64,000 nt of DNA from Xanthomonas codiaei (GCF_002939785.1 NZ_MDEC01000003.1:62001-126000), one strand, 5' to 3'; shown: positions 41,074 through 50,539, counted from the first letter of the stretch. Notes: generated by a model not told the origin, from the letters alone. Made by a program: numbers and translations.

Positions 41074-41436
41074 ATGGAACGCATCCCGATCCTGCGCATG
41101 GGTCACCTGCTGCTGGTCACCATCCAGGTGGACATGCACGATCAGCTGGCGCTGCAGCTGCAGGAAGACCTGTCGGAAAAGATCAGCGCCACTTCCGCGC
41201 GCGGCGTGCTGATCGATATCTCCGCGCTGGACATCGTCGATTCGTTCATCGGTCGCATGATCAGCACCATTTCCGGTCTGGCCGCGCTGATGGGCGCGCG
41301 GACCGTGGTGGTGGGCATGCAGCCGGCGGTGGCGATCACCCTGGTCGAACTGGGGCTGACCCTGCCGTCGGTGCGCACGGCGCTCGATGTCGAACGCGGC
41401 ATGCGCCTGCTGCAGCAACCCGACCCGCAGTCATGA
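41074..41436 (+). CDS. rsbS: RsbS-type stressosome scaffold (STAS domain)
   Basis: 120 residues, one STAS domain, normal size. DISALDIVDSFIGRM carries S57, equivalent to the RsbT-phosphorylated Ser59 of Bacillus RsbS. With RsbR it should form the stressosome core and hold RsbT. It ends four bases into rsbT (ATGA). Confidence 0.92.
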   Translation: MERIPILRMGHLLLVTIQVDMHDQLALQLQEDLSEKISATSARGVLIDISALDIVDSFIGRMISTISGLAALMGARTVVVGMQPAVAITLVELGLTLPSVRTALDVERGMRLLQQPDPQS

Positions 41437-41828
41437 GCGCCGGTTCGCAACCGGTCCGCACCGAACAGGACGTGGTGCTGGCACGGCAGACCGTGCGCAA
41501 GCTGGTGGTGCAATGCGGGCTGCGGCTGGTCGACCAGACCAAGCTGGTCACCGCGGCCAGCGAACTGGCGCGCAACACCGTGATCTACGGTGGTGGCGGC
41601 GACATGGACTGGGCGCTGGTCGAAAGCGGCATCCGCAAGGGCGTGCAGCTGACCTTTCGCGACGAAGGCCCCGGCATTGCCGACCTGGATCTGGCGCTCA
41701 CCGACGGCTGGACCTCCGGCAGCGGTTTGGGGCTGGGCCTGTCCGGCAGCCGGCGACTGGTGGACGATTTCGTGCTCGATAGTGCAGCCGGCAAGGGCAC
41801 CCGTATCACCATCACCAAATGGAAGTGA
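41433..41828 (+). CDS. rsbT: RsbT-type switch serine kinase
   Basis: 131 residues of the HATPase (GHKL) anti-sigma kinase family. The ASELARNTVIYGGGG N-box, DEGPGI and GSGLGLGLSGSRRLVDDF motifs are those of RsbT. In Bacillus it phosphorylates RsbS and RsbR, leaves the stressosome and activates RsbU. No RsbU gene is here, so the next target is probably the phosphatase or kinases that follow. It overlaps rsbS by four bases and the next gene by ten. Confidence 0.93.
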   Translation: MSAGSQPVRTEQDVVLARQTVRKLVVQCGLRLVDQTKLVTAASELARNTVIYGGGGDMDWALVESGIRKGVQLTFRDEGPGIADLDLALTDGWTSGSGLGLGLSGSRRLVDDFVLDSAAGKGTRITITKWK

Positions 41829-42829
41829 CGGTTGCCGGCGCGCTCACCCAGGTGATCCGCGTCGAGGAGTCCACCCAGGTGGGCCAGGTGCGCCGCGATG
41901 CGGTGGCGCTGGCCCAGGCCTGCGGATTCGACGAAGACGCCTGCGGGCGCGTGGCACTGGTGGCCACCGAGCTGTGCACCAACCTGCTCAACCATGCCGG
42001 TGGCGGTCAGATGCAGCTGTGCAGCGTGGCCGGCCGCGATGGCCCTGGCGTGGAATTGTGCTCGCTCGATCACGGCCCCGGCTTCGTCCTTGCCGACTGC
42101 CTGCCCGATGGCTATTCCACCGGCAGCACGCCCGGTAACGGATTGGGCACCGTGCAGCGGCATGCCGCGTTGCTGGATGCCTATTCGGATGCGACCGGTG
42201 CGGTGGTACTGGCGCGCGTGTACGCCACGCAGGAGACGGCGGCAGACCTGCCCTATGGTGCGATCCGCCTGCCGTTGCACAGCGAAACCGTCTGCGGCGA
42301 CGCCTGGCACTTGGAGGTCGATGCGCAGTGCCTCACCGCCACCGTGATCGATGGCCTGGGCCACGGAGCGGGCGCGGCCGATGCCGCCGAAGCGGGCGCC
42401 CGCGCCGCCGCGGTGGCCAGCGGCGAGCCCGGCGCGCGTCTTGCACGGTTGCATGCCGCCATGTCCGGCACCCGTGGAGGCGCCGCGGCAGTGATGCAGT
42501 TCGACGGTGAAACCGGCCGGGTGCGCTTTGCCGGGGTGGGCAACATCGCCGCGACGCTGTGCGATGGCGACGGCGTGCGCGGCATGCCGTCGCATCCGGG
42601 CATCGTCGGCGTGCAGTTTCGCAAGGCGCAATCCTTCGACTTTCCACAGGCCGCCGGCAAGCTGCTGGTGATGCACAGCGACGGCCTGCAATCGCGCTGG
42701 AACCTGCGCGATCATCCAGGCGTGCTGTCGCGCCATCCACGCATCGTTGCCGCGGTGCTGGCGCGCGATTACGCGCGCGGCCGCGACGATGCCTGCGTCT
42801 TCGTCATGCGCCTGGGAGGCCTGCAATGA
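41819..42829 (+). CDS. Fused GHKL ATPase and PP2C-type (SpoIIE/RsbX-like) phosphatase
   Basis: 336 residues. Residues about 1-135 form an RsbW-like ATPase fold (VALVATELCTNLLNHAG, LDHGPGF, GNGLGTVQRHA). Residues about 145-336 form a PP2C/SpoIIE phosphatase (VIDGLGHGAGAADAAEAG, FAGVGNIAATL, HSDGLQSRW, DDACVFVMR) with metal-binding Asp residues. It could reset RsbS/RsbR like RsbX, or act downstream like RsbU. Overlaps rsbT by ten bases and the following kinase by four. Confidence 0.85.
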   Translation: MEVTVAGALTQVIRVEESTQVGQVRRDAVALAQACGFDEDACGRVALVATELCTNLLNHAGGGQMQLCSVAGRDGPGVELCSLDHGPGFVLADCLPDGYSTGSTPGNGLGTVQRHAALLDAYSDATGAVVLARVYATQETAADLPYGAIRLPLHSETVCGDAWHLEVDAQCLTATVIDGLGHGAGAADAAEAGARAAAVASGEPGARLARLHAAMSGTRGGAAAVMQFDGETGRVRFAGVGNIAATLCDGDGVRGMPSHPGIVGVQFRKAQSFDFPQAAGKLLVMHSDGLQSRWNLRDHPGVLSRHPRIVAAVLARDYARGRDDACVFVMRLGGLQ

Positions 42830-43701
42830 ACCCACCCGATGCGGCACCGGCCAGCGATCCGCTGGCCGAACTGGAGACCCTGCGCCAGCAGAACCAGGCC
42901 CTGCGCGAGGAGCTGGAAGAAACCAACCAGGGCGTGCTCGCGCTGTACGCCGAGCTCGACCAGCAGGCCGAGCAGCTGCGCGATGTGTCCGAGCTCAAGA
43001 GCCGCTTCCTGTCGTACATGAGCCATGAGTTCCGCACCCCGCTGGGCTCGATCCTGAGCATCACCCGGTTGCTGGAGGACGGCATGGACGGGCCGCTCAA
43101 CGACGAGCAGCTCAAGCAGGTGCGCTTTGTCAGCGCCTCCACGCGCGAACTGAGCGAGATGGTGGACGATTTGCTGGACCTGGCCAAGATCGAAGCCGGG
43201 CGCATCACCATCTCGCCGGGCTGGTTCGACCTGATGGACCTGTTCGCCGCCCTGCGCGGCATGTTCCGCCCGCTTACCGATGTGGGCAGCACCACCTTGA
43301 TCTTCGAAGATCCGCCGGTGCTGCCGATGCTGTACACCGACGACAAGAAGCTGGCGCAGATCCTGCGCAACTTCATTTCCAACGCGCTCAAGTTCACCCC
43401 GCAAGGCCATGTGCGCGTGCTGGCGCAGCTGGAAGACGAGCACCATGTGCGCTTCAGCGTGCAGGACACCGGCATCGGCATCGCGCCGGAGCTTCACGAG
43501 GCCTTGTTCGAGGATTTTGTACAGGTGGACTCGCCGTTGCAGAAGCGCCTGACCGGCACCGGGCTGGGCCTGTCGATCTGCAAGCGCTTCGCCGAACTGC
43601 TGGGCGGACGGGTCGGCATCAACAGCGTGGTGGGGCAGGGGTCGGAATTTTTCGTGGTGCTGCCGGTGACGCTGGCAGCGGAGAAGGCACTTGGGCAGTA
43701 A
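42826..43701 (+). CDS. Soluble sensor histidine kinase
   Basis: 291 residues. An N-terminal coiled coil (about 15-60, ETLRQQNQALREELEE) leads into HisKA with the phospho-His H67 (SYMSHEFRTPL). The HATPase domain has NFISNALKFT, DTGIGIAP and GTGLGLSI. No membrane helix or sensor domain is present, so the signal probably comes from partner proteins such as the upstream stressosome. Its ATG overlaps the phosphatase stop (ATGA). Confidence 0.9.
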   Translation: MNPPDAAPASDPLAELETLRQQNQALREELEETNQGVLALYAELDQQAEQLRDVSELKSRFLSYMSHEFRTPLGSILSITRLLEDGMDGPLNDEQLKQVRFVSASTRELSEMVDDLLDLAKIEAGRITISPGWFDLMDLFAALRGMFRPLTDVGSTTLIFEDPPVLPMLYTDDKKLAQILRNFISNALKFTPQGHVRVLAQLEDEHHVRFSVQDTGIGIAPELHEALFEDFVQVDSPLQKRLTGTGLGLSICKRFAELLGGRVGINSVVGQGSEFFVVLPVTLAAEKALGQ

Positions 43702-45646
43702 GCACCACATCCTGGTCGTGGACGACAATGCGGTGACGCGCTATTCGGTGCGGCGCGTGCTGGAGCACCACCGCTTCGTGGTCGAGGAAGTCGGCACCGG
43801 CGCCGATGGCCTGGCCAAGCTGGCCGCGCAGTCGTTCGCGGCGGTGGTGCTGGATGTCAACCTGCCGGACATGAGCGGTTTCGATATCGTGCGCACGCTG
43901 CGCGCCGATCCGCGCACCGCGTTGCTGCCGGTGGTGCACGTCTCGGCCGCCTCGATCGCCACCGGCGACATGATCACCGGGCTCGATGCCGGCGCCGACG
44001 CGTACATGATCCATCCGGTGGACCCGAACGTGCTGGTCGCCACGCTGCGCACCTTGCTGCGCGCGCGCCATGCCGAAGAGGAGCTGCGGGCCAGCGAGGC
44101 GCGTTTTCGCGAGATATTCGAACACATCGGCGCACCGATCGCGGTGGTCGATGCGCAGCTGCATACGCATGAGGTCAATGCGGCATTCCAACGCCTGATC
44201 GGCAGCGCCAGCCCGGCCGAGGCGATCCAGGCCGCCGGGCTGGACCAGTCCGCGACCGTGCAGGCGCTGACCACTGCGCTGCGGCAACGCGAACGCTGGA
44301 GCGGCGCTCTGACCTTGCTGCGCGATGGCCGTGCACGCGAAACCGAATGGCGGGTGTCGCCATATCGCGAGCCGGATCTGGGCCTGCTGATGGTCGAGGA
44401 CGTGACCGAGCAGCGCCTGCGCGAGCGCGAGCAGCGCCAGGAACTGGACACTGCCACCACCGAACTGGCGCACCAGATCGCCGAGCGCCAACGCACCGAA
44501 ATCCAGCTGCTGCAGGCGCAGAAGATGGAAGCGCTGGGCAAGCTCACCGGCGGCATCGCGCACGACTTCAACAACCTGCTGACCAGCATCATCTCCGGCC
44601 TGGACATGATCCAGCTGGCAGTGGAATCCAACCGCATCGAGCGGGTGCCACGGCTGGCCGAAGTCGCCACCGGTTCGGCGCATCGTGCCGCAGCGCTGAC
44701 CCAGCGCATGCTCGCCTTCGCGCGCAAGCAATCGCTGGATGCCCAGCCCTTCGACGTGAACCTGCGCGTGCGCTCGCTGGAAGACATGCTGCGCCGCTCG
44801 ATCGGCGAAAACATCGTGCTGGAACTGGAACTGGCCGACGCGACGCTGGTGGCGGTGGCCGATGCCAACCAGCTGGAAAACGTGGTGCTCAACCTGGTGA
44901 TCAACGCCCGCGATGCGTTGCAGGGCCAGGGCAGCATCCGCGTGCAGACCACCGCGCATACCGCGCACGACGACCCGGAGCTGGACGACGGCGAGTACGT
45001 GGCGGTGAAGGTGATCGACAATGGCAGCGGGATCGCACCGGCCATCCTCAACCAGGTGTTCGAGCCGTTCTTCACCACCAAGCCCATCGGCGAAGGCACC
45101 GGCCTGGGGCTGTCGATGACCTACGGGTTTGCGCGTCAGTCCGGTGGCACCGCGCGCATCTCCAGCCAGGTGGGCGAGGGCACCACGGTGACGCTGCTGC
45201 TGCCGCGCGGGCTGACCGCCAGCGAGCTGCCACCGCCGCCGGCACCGAGCACGCCGCGCACGCACAATGCGCGCATCCTGCTGGTGGACGACACCGACGT
45301 GGTGCGCATGATGGTGAGCGAGGTACTCACCGATGCCGGCTACCTGGTGCTCGAAGCCGAAGACGCCAACGGCGCGCTGACCCATCTGCGCACCGAGGTG
45401 CCGATCGATTTGGTGGTGTCGGATGTCGGCCTGCCGGGCATGAACGGGCGCGACATGGCCGACCTGGCGCGGGTGCTGCGGCCTGGGCTGCCGATCCTGT
45501 TCATCACCGGCTACGCAGAAAACGCGATCACCCGGCAGGAGTTCCTGGCCGAGGGCATGGCCCTGTTGCCCAAGCCCTTCAGCCTCAACGACCTGCTCAA
45601 TACCGTCGGCCAGATGCTAGACAGCAGCGCGCTGGCGCGCGCGTAG
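43691..45646 (+). CDS. Hybrid sensor kinase, REC-PAS-HisKA-HATPase-REC
   Basis: 651 residues starting with TTG at 43691, with GGAGAAGG just before it; it overlaps the previous gene by 11 bases. Receiver 1 covers about 6-120 (Asp55 in VVLDVNLPD). PAS covers about 125-240, and a coiled linker leads to HisKA with H291 (GGIAHDFNNLL). The HATPase has LNLVINARDAL and GTGLGLSMTYG. Receiver 2 covers about 525-640 (Asp578 in VVSDVGLPG). Last gene of the stressosome operon; a GC hairpin directly follows. Confidence 0.92.
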   Translation: MGSKHHILVVDDNAVTRYSVRRVLEHHRFVVEEVGTGADGLAKLAAQSFAAVVLDVNLPDMSGFDIVRTLRADPRTALLPVVHVSAASIATGDMITGLDAGADAYMIHPVDPNVLVATLRTLLRARHAEEELRASEARFREIFEHIGAPIAVVDAQLHTHEVNAAFQRLIGSASPAEAIQAAGLDQSATVQALTTALRQRERWSGALTLLRDGRARETEWRVSPYREPDLGLLMVEDVTEQRLREREQRQELDTATTELAHQIAERQRTEIQLLQAQKMEALGKLTGGIAHDFNNLLTSIISGLDMIQLAVESNRIERVPRLAEVATGSAHRAAALTQRMLAFARKQSLDAQPFDVNLRVRSLEDMLRRSIGENIVLELELADATLVAVADANQLENVVLNLVINARDALQGQGSIRVQTTAHTAHDDPELDDGEYVAVKVIDNGSGIAPAILNQVFEPFFTTKPIGEGTGLGLSMTYGFARQSGGTARISSQVGEGTTVTLLLPRGLTASELPPPPAPSTPRTHNARILLVDDTDVVRMMVSEVLTDAGYLVLEAEDANGALTHLRTEVPIDLVVSDVGLPGMNGRDMADLARVLRPGLPILFITGYAENAITRQEFLAEGMALLPKPFSLNDLLNTVGQMLDSSALARA

Positions 45647-45666
45647 CGGCCGGCGCGCCCGGCCGC
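45646..45666 (+). terminator. Hairpin after the stressosome operon
   Basis: Perfect 8-bp GC stem GCGGCCGG/CCGGCCGC with loop CGCGC; begins at the last base of the stop codon. No T-tract. Confidence 0.45.
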
Positions 45667-46148
45667 AGCGATGGCAGGCTGCGATCGGCTGCAACCGCCA
45701 GGCCGGACGCGTGGCACAGGCGCGAGAGGGTGGCGCTTGGCGCGGTGCGCGGCAGTGGCGCTGGAAGGCGATGCGTGCTTCGGCATCGGTGGTGCGTGAG
45801 GCTTCGATCATCAGCGGGCGTGAGATGCCGCGTGACGCCTGCTGAGGGTGTTTCCTGCGTGCGCGCGCAGCGAGGTCGTGCGTGGAGAGGCGCGCTACAG
45901 CGGCGTGGTTCCGCGCCGCGGGTGTGGCCAAGGTCGTCGCCGCGCGGGGCGATGCGCTCGCACGCGTACGTTGCGAGCGCATCGCATTTCTCGGGGCACA
46001 CCGGCATGGCCGGTTTGCGATCATCCTGATCCAATCCCCAATCCCCAATCCCCAATCCCCAATCCCCAATCCCCAATCCCCAATCCCCAATCCCCAATCG
46101 CGCGCGTCAGCCCCAGCCCCAAGACTCGCATCCATAGCGCGGCTGCGC
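45667..46148. other. Gap between stressosome operon and GH43 gene
   Basis: About 480 bp between convergent genes with no recognised coding sequence. It contains the ten-copy heptamer array at 46031-46100; the rest shows nothing that I can identify. Confidence 0.5.
46031..46100. repeat. Ten tandem copies of a 7-bp unit
   Basis: CCAATCC repeated ten times without interruption; only the last base of the tenth copy differs (CCAATCG). It lies 49 bp past the end of the GH43 gene. Relatives of the unit flank the obg leader at 10285-10411. Confidence 0.95.
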
Positions 46149-47816
46149 TCAGCGCGAATACGCGTACGGCCCGAACGTGGCGCCCAGGAACCCGCCGGCG
46201 GTGTCGGTGCTCAGCATGCTGGCGTCGCCCTGTTCCAACAAGGTCTGCCACTGGCCGGTGCCGATGGCGTAATCCACATGCAGTCGCGCGGCATCCAGCG
46301 CGAAGCGCAGCTGCACCGGTTGCGTTGCGTCGGGCAGGGGCGCGCGCGCCAGCTCCGTGCCGATGCCTGGATCCTGCAGCCCTGCGCGGCGATACAGCAC
46401 CACTGCGGCGCCAGCAGCATCGCGTGTCAGCATCGCCGCCAGGAAGTGGCTTTCCTTGGCTACGATCGCCAGGCCGGCCTGCTCGCCGGATGTCAACGCG
46501 CTGCCATCCACCTGCGCAACCACGGTGGCGTGGTGATGCTGCAGGCGGTGCCCCAGGTAGGCCGGCTGGCCACGGCCGAGATCGCCCAGCGCCACCTTCG
46601 AGGGCGTGATGCGCAAGCCCTGCGGGCCAGGCAGGTACCACGGCTGGGTCGGCGGATGGATGGTCATCCACTGCATCGGTATCCGCGCATCCTGGAAACG
46701 CTCGCTCCACTGCATCGGCCCGCTGGTGGGGATGGTCTGCGTGCCCTTCGGCAGCGTCGGGCGCGTGGTCACCGCCGGCACGGCGCTCCCGTGCGGCAGC
46801 ACCACCGGCCAGCCGTCGCGCCAGGTCACAGGCTGGAGGAAGGTTTCGCGGCCCAGGTTGTACTGGTTGCCCCGGTAGGGGCGGGTGGCCAGAAACACCG
46901 CCCACCACGAGCCGTCCTTGAGCTCGACGAACTGCGCATGCCCGGCCGAGGTGATCGGTGCGCTGCGGCTGGGGTCCAGGTCGCGTTGGGTGAGTACCGG
47001 ATTGCCGCTCCAGGGCTCGTATGGACCGTTGATCTGGCGGCTGCGGTAGATCATCTGCGCGTGCTGTTCGCCGGTGCCGCCTTCGGCCGCGGTGAGGTAG
47101 TAATAGCCGTCGCGGCGGAACAGGTGCGGGCCTTCGATGTGTTCGGGATTGGTCGCTGGCTTGAAACCGGAATCCACGAGCACCTGGCGCGTGCCGGTCA
47201 GTTTCATGCTGACCAGATCCAGCCGCTGCAACCAGATCGCGCGGTGGCCGTCGTAGCGCAGCTTGCCGGCGGGCACGTCGTTGTTGACCAGCCAAGCGCT
47301 GCCGTCGTCGTCGAAGAACAGCGAGGGGTCGATGCCCTTGGCATCCAGCCACACCGGATCCGACCAAGGCCCGGCCGGGTCCTTGGCGGTGATCAGGAAG
47401 TTGCCGCCATCGCAATAGAAACAGGTGTTGGCGATGTAGAAGGTGCCGTCGTGGTGGCTGATGCTGGCGGCGAACAGGCCGCGGGTCAGTTCGTCGCGGC
47501 CGTAATCGACCTGGTCCGGCCGATCGATCGCGTTGCCGATCTGGGTCCAGTGCACCAGGTCGCTGCTCTTGAACACCGGCAGGCCTGGAAAGTAGCCGAA
47601 CGTGGAGTTGACCAGGTAGAAGTCATCGCCGACCCGGATCGCAGACGGGTCGGGATAAAAGCCGGCCAGCACCGGGTTGCGGTACTGGGCTTCGGTGGGC
47701 AGCGGCCCGCCGTCATCGCCTTGGTAGTCCACGCGGGTGACCAGCGCGCTGCCGGCATATGCCAGCTGGCAGCTCACGCTGGCCAGCATCCCCAACATCC
47801 ATCCGATGCGTTTCAA
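46149..47816 (-). CDS. Glycoside hydrolase family 43 (xylosidase/arabinofuranosidase)
   Basis: 555 residues. A signal peptide (about 1-21) is followed by the five-blade propeller. The catalytic residues are in FYPDPSA (D56, base), GIDPSLFFDDDG (pKa-tuning Asp) and HIEGPHLF (Glu, acid). The C-terminal third is a beta-sandwich like that of the XynB/Xsa group. It should release xylose or arabinose from hemicellulose oligomers in the periplasm. The start is TTG at 47816 with GGGGAAG upstream; no ATG fits the signal peptide, and the longer open frame is not credible. Diverges from a TonB-dependent receptor. Confidence 0.87.
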   Translation of the reverse strand: MKRIGWMLGMLASVSCQLAYAGSALVTRVDYQGDDGGPLPTEAQYRNPVLAGFYPDPSAIRVGDDFYLVNSTFGYFPGLPVFKSSDLVHWTQIGNAIDRPDQVDYGRDELTRGLFAASISHHDGTFYIANTCFYCDGGNFLITAKDPAGPWSDPVWLDAKGIDPSLFFDDDGSAWLVNNDVPAGKLRYDGHRAIWLQRLDLVSMKLTGTRQVLVDSGFKPATNPEHIEGPHLFRRDGYYYLTAAEGGTGEQHAQMIYRSRQINGPYEPWSGNPVLTQRDLDPSRSAPITSAGHAQFVELKDGSWWAVFLATRPYRGNQYNLGRETFLQPVTWRDGWPVVLPHGSAVPAVTTRPTLPKGTQTIPTSGPMQWSERFQDARIPMQWMTIHPPTQPWYLPGPQGLRITPSKVALGDLGRGQPAYLGHRLQHHHATVVAQVDGSALTSGEQAGLAIVAKESHFLAAMLTRDAAGAAVVLYRRAGLQDPGIGTELARAPLPDATQPVQLRFALDAARLHVDYAIGTGQWQTLLEQGDASMLSTDTAGGFLGATFGPYAYSR

Positions 47817-48078
47817 GACCGCTTCCCCATTCGTCGCGCTGGCCCGGCGCCAGCCCCACGGCAGCATGCCACTTCGTGGCAGGGCTGGTGGCGACGATGC
47901 GCCATGGCACACCAGCATGACTGCCTGCACCACAGCCGGTGGACCAGGACGGTCGCGGCTGCCACTTCGCTGCAACATTGCTGACATATCGTGCGCGCGG
48001 CGCCATGCTGCGCCCCCTTCCGGCATGCCCATGCCGAACGGACTCATTCTCGCGTCACTCATCCAAGGACCCACCCGC

Positions 48079-50445
48079 ATGTCGTTGTACTCGCCTGTCT
48101 CGCCGTCGCTGACGCCCGCCACCCTGCACCCCGCGCGCTGCCGCACCGCGTTGCAGCGCACGCCGCTGGCACGCGCCTGCGCCGGCCTGCTGCTGGCCTC
48201 GATGGCGGCCGCCGCTTCCGCGCAGCAGGCGCCGGTGACCCAGGGCGAGGGCAGCCCGACCGCGCTGGATACGGTGACCGTCACCGCCGAGCACCGCGAG
48301 CAGAACCTGCAGGAGGTGCCGGTGTCGGTGGGGGTGGTGCAGGGCGCGGCCATGCGCCAGTACACCGCCGGTGGCGAGGACACCTTGCTGGCGCTGTCCG
48401 GCCGCGTGCCGGGCTTCTACGCCGAGACCACCACCGGGCGCATCTTCCCGCGCTTCTACATCCGCGGCCTGGGCAACATCGACTTCTATCTGGGCGCCTC
48501 GCAGCCGGTGTCCATCATCCAGGACGACGTGGTGCTGGAGCACGTGGTGCTCAAGTCCAACCCGGTCTACGACGTGGACCAGGTGGAAGTGTTGCGCGGC
48601 CCGCAGGGCACCCTGTTCGGCCGCAACACCACCGCCGGCATCGTCAAGTTCGACACCGTCAAGCCCAGCGATACCTATACCGGCCGTCTCGACGCCAGCT
48701 ACGGCAGCTACAACACCGTGTCGCTGGATGGCGGCTTCGGCGGCCCGATCAACGATGTGCTTTCGTTCCGCGTCTCGGCGTTGTACCAGCACCGCGACGA
48801 CTGGGTGGACAACACCTTCGCCGGCAGCAGCGCCGATGGCACGCGCACCCCGCGCAAGGACGCGATGGGCGGCTACAACGACCGCAACGCGCGCCTGCAG
48901 GTGCTGCTGAAGCCCAACGACGCGTTCTCGTTGCTGGGCTCGGTGCATACACGCGATTACGACGGTACCTCCACGCTGTTCCTGCGCAATGCGGTCACCC
49001 GCGGCAGCGACAAGGTGGACGTGCCGCGCGATCGCGTGGCCTACGACGAAGCGCACGACAACCCGCAGGCGTACCAAACCGACGGCGGCTCGATCAAGGC
49101 GATCTACGATTTCGGCGGCGTGTCGCTGACCTCGATCACCGCCTACGAAACCACCTCCGGCTACAGCCGTGGCGACACCGATGGCGGCGCGGCGGCCAAC
49201 TTCCCGGTCAATGGCGTGCCGAACGGCTTCGGCCAGTCGATGGGCCAGATCCGCGACCTGGACCAGTACACCCAGGAACTGCGACTGGCCAGCGAAGGCG
49301 ACGATGCGCTGCAATGGCAGCTGGGCGCGTTCTATTTCGACGGCCGCGACACCACCGATTTCTATCAGCGCGCCTATTTCCTGCAGACCGCCGCGCGCAA
49401 TCCCAACAACTGGGTGCGCCTGCGCAACACCAACACCTCGTGGGCCGGCTTCGGCCAGCTCAGCTACAAGGCCACCGACGCACTGACGCTGACCGCCGGC
49501 ATCCGCCAGACCAAGGACACCAAGCAGACCCGCCTGCTCAAGAGCGCCGACACCGCCGCCGGCGTGGTGACCTACCGCGGCCGGCGCGACGTGCGCCTGT
49601 CCGACACCCAGCCCAGCTGGGACCTGAGCGCCATGTACGCGTTCAACCCGGAGTTGAGCGTGTATGCCCGCGTGGCGCGCGGCTTCCGCGGCCCCACCAT
49701 CCAGGGCCGCAGCGCGGTGTTCAATTCGGACTTCACCACTGCCGATTCGGAAACCATCCTGTCCTGGGAAGCCGGCATCAAGAGCAGCCTGTTCGACAAT
49801 CGCCTGCGTCTGAACGTCAGCGGCTTCACCTACACCGTCGATGACATCCAGCTCAACGGCAACGATTCGGACGGCAACGGCGTGCTGTTCAACGCCGACA
49901 AGGCCAAGGCCTACGGCCTGGAAGCGGACCTGGACTGGCGTCCGATCTCCAATCTGTCGCTCACCGCCGGCCTGAGCCTGCTGCATAGCGAAATCCACGA
50001 CAAGCGTGTCTATGCACAGGCCTGCGCACTCAATGGCGTGGTGGTGTGCACGGTCAACGACCCGACCATCCGCGTGGGTGCCAATACCTTTGCGCAGATC
50101 GACGGCAACCCGTTGCCCAATGCGCCCAAGTACAACCTCAACCTGGCCGCGCGCTACGACATCCCGGTGGGCAACGATGGTGCGTTCTTCGTGTCCACCG
50201 ACTGGAACAGGCAGGGCCAGACCAGCTTCGTGCTGTACGACTCCACCGAGTTCCGCGCCGACGGCAATTTCGAAGGCGGCCTCAAGCTGGGCTATACCGG
50301 CGGTTACGGTGCGTGGGAAGTGGCGGCATTCGCGCGCAACATCACCAACGAAAAGAACGTCAAGGGTGTGATCGAAAACTACATGGCGGCGGTCTATAAC
50401 GAGCCGCGCATCGTGGGTGTGTCGGTCAACGTCAACTGGCAGTAA
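48079..50445 (+). CDS. TonB-dependent outer-membrane receptor
   Basis: 788 residues. A long signal peptide ends near residue 49 (AAASAQQ). A TonB-box-like TALDTVTVTAEHR follows, then a plug domain (QVEVLRGPQGTLFGRNTTAG) and a 22-strand barrel ending NVNWQ. Substrate unknown; because it diverges from a GH43 glycosidase gene it may import hemicellulose oligosaccharides, as in the carbohydrate-utilisation loci of Xanthomonas. AAGGA precedes the start at 48079. A strong hairpin follows. Confidence 0.9.
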   Translation: MSLYSPVSPSLTPATLHPARCRTALQRTPLARACAGLLLASMAAAASAQQAPVTQGEGSPTALDTVTVTAEHREQNLQEVPVSVGVVQGAAMRQYTAGGEDTLLALSGRVPGFYAETTTGRIFPRFYIRGLGNIDFYLGASQPVSIIQDDVVLEHVVLKSNPVYDVDQVEVLRGPQGTLFGRNTTAGIVKFDTVKPSDTYTGRLDASYGSYNTVSLDGGFGGPINDVLSFRVSALYQHRDDWVDNTFAGSSADGTRTPRKDAMGGYNDRNARLQVLLKPNDAFSLLGSVHTRDYDGTSTLFLRNAVTRGSDKVDVPRDRVAYDEAHDNPQAYQTDGGSIKAIYDFGGVSLTSITAYETTSGYSRGDTDGGAAANFPVNGVPNGFGQSMGQIRDLDQYTQELRLASEGDDALQWQLGAFYFDGRDTTDFYQRAYFLQTAARNPNNWVRLRNTNTSWAGFGQLSYKATDALTLTAGIRQTKDTKQTRLLKSADTAAGVVTYRGRRDVRLSDTQPSWDLSAMYAFNPELSVYARVARGFRGPTIQGRSAVFNSDFTTADSETILSWEAGIKSSLFDNRLRLNVSGFTYTVDDIQLNGNDSDGNGVLFNADKAKAYGLEADLDWRPISNLSLTAGLSLLHSEIHDKRVYAQACALNGVVVCTVNDPTIRVGANTFAQIDGNPLPNAPKYNLNLAARYDIPVGNDGAFFVSTDWNRQGQTSFVLYDSTEFRADGNFEGGLKLGYTGGYGAWEVAAFARNITNEKNVKGVIENYMAAVYNEPRIVGVSVNVNWQ

Positions 50446-50453
50446 CGCCAGCG

Positions 50454-50491
50454 CAGACAGGGCCGCGGCGCAGCTGTCGCGGCCCTGTCTG
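50454..50491. terminator. Long hairpin between receptor and trxC
   Basis: A perfect 14-bp stem (50454-50467 with 50478-50491) and a 10-nt loop, nine bases past the receptor stop. It separates two convergent genes and could serve both. Confidence 0.7.
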
Positions 50492-50539
50492 CTGACCCAG
50501 CCAGGCCAGCGGCATGGATGCGCCGCTGGCGTTGTCGTC

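Noticed and set aside
46031-46100. CRISPR-like appearance of the heptamer array
   Set aside because: Units are 7 bp and contiguous with no spacers; no cas genes in the window.
47737-48078. Upstream extension of the TonB receptor frame
   Set aside because: It would overlap the GH43 signal peptide region and place the receptor signal peptide 115 residues inside the protein.
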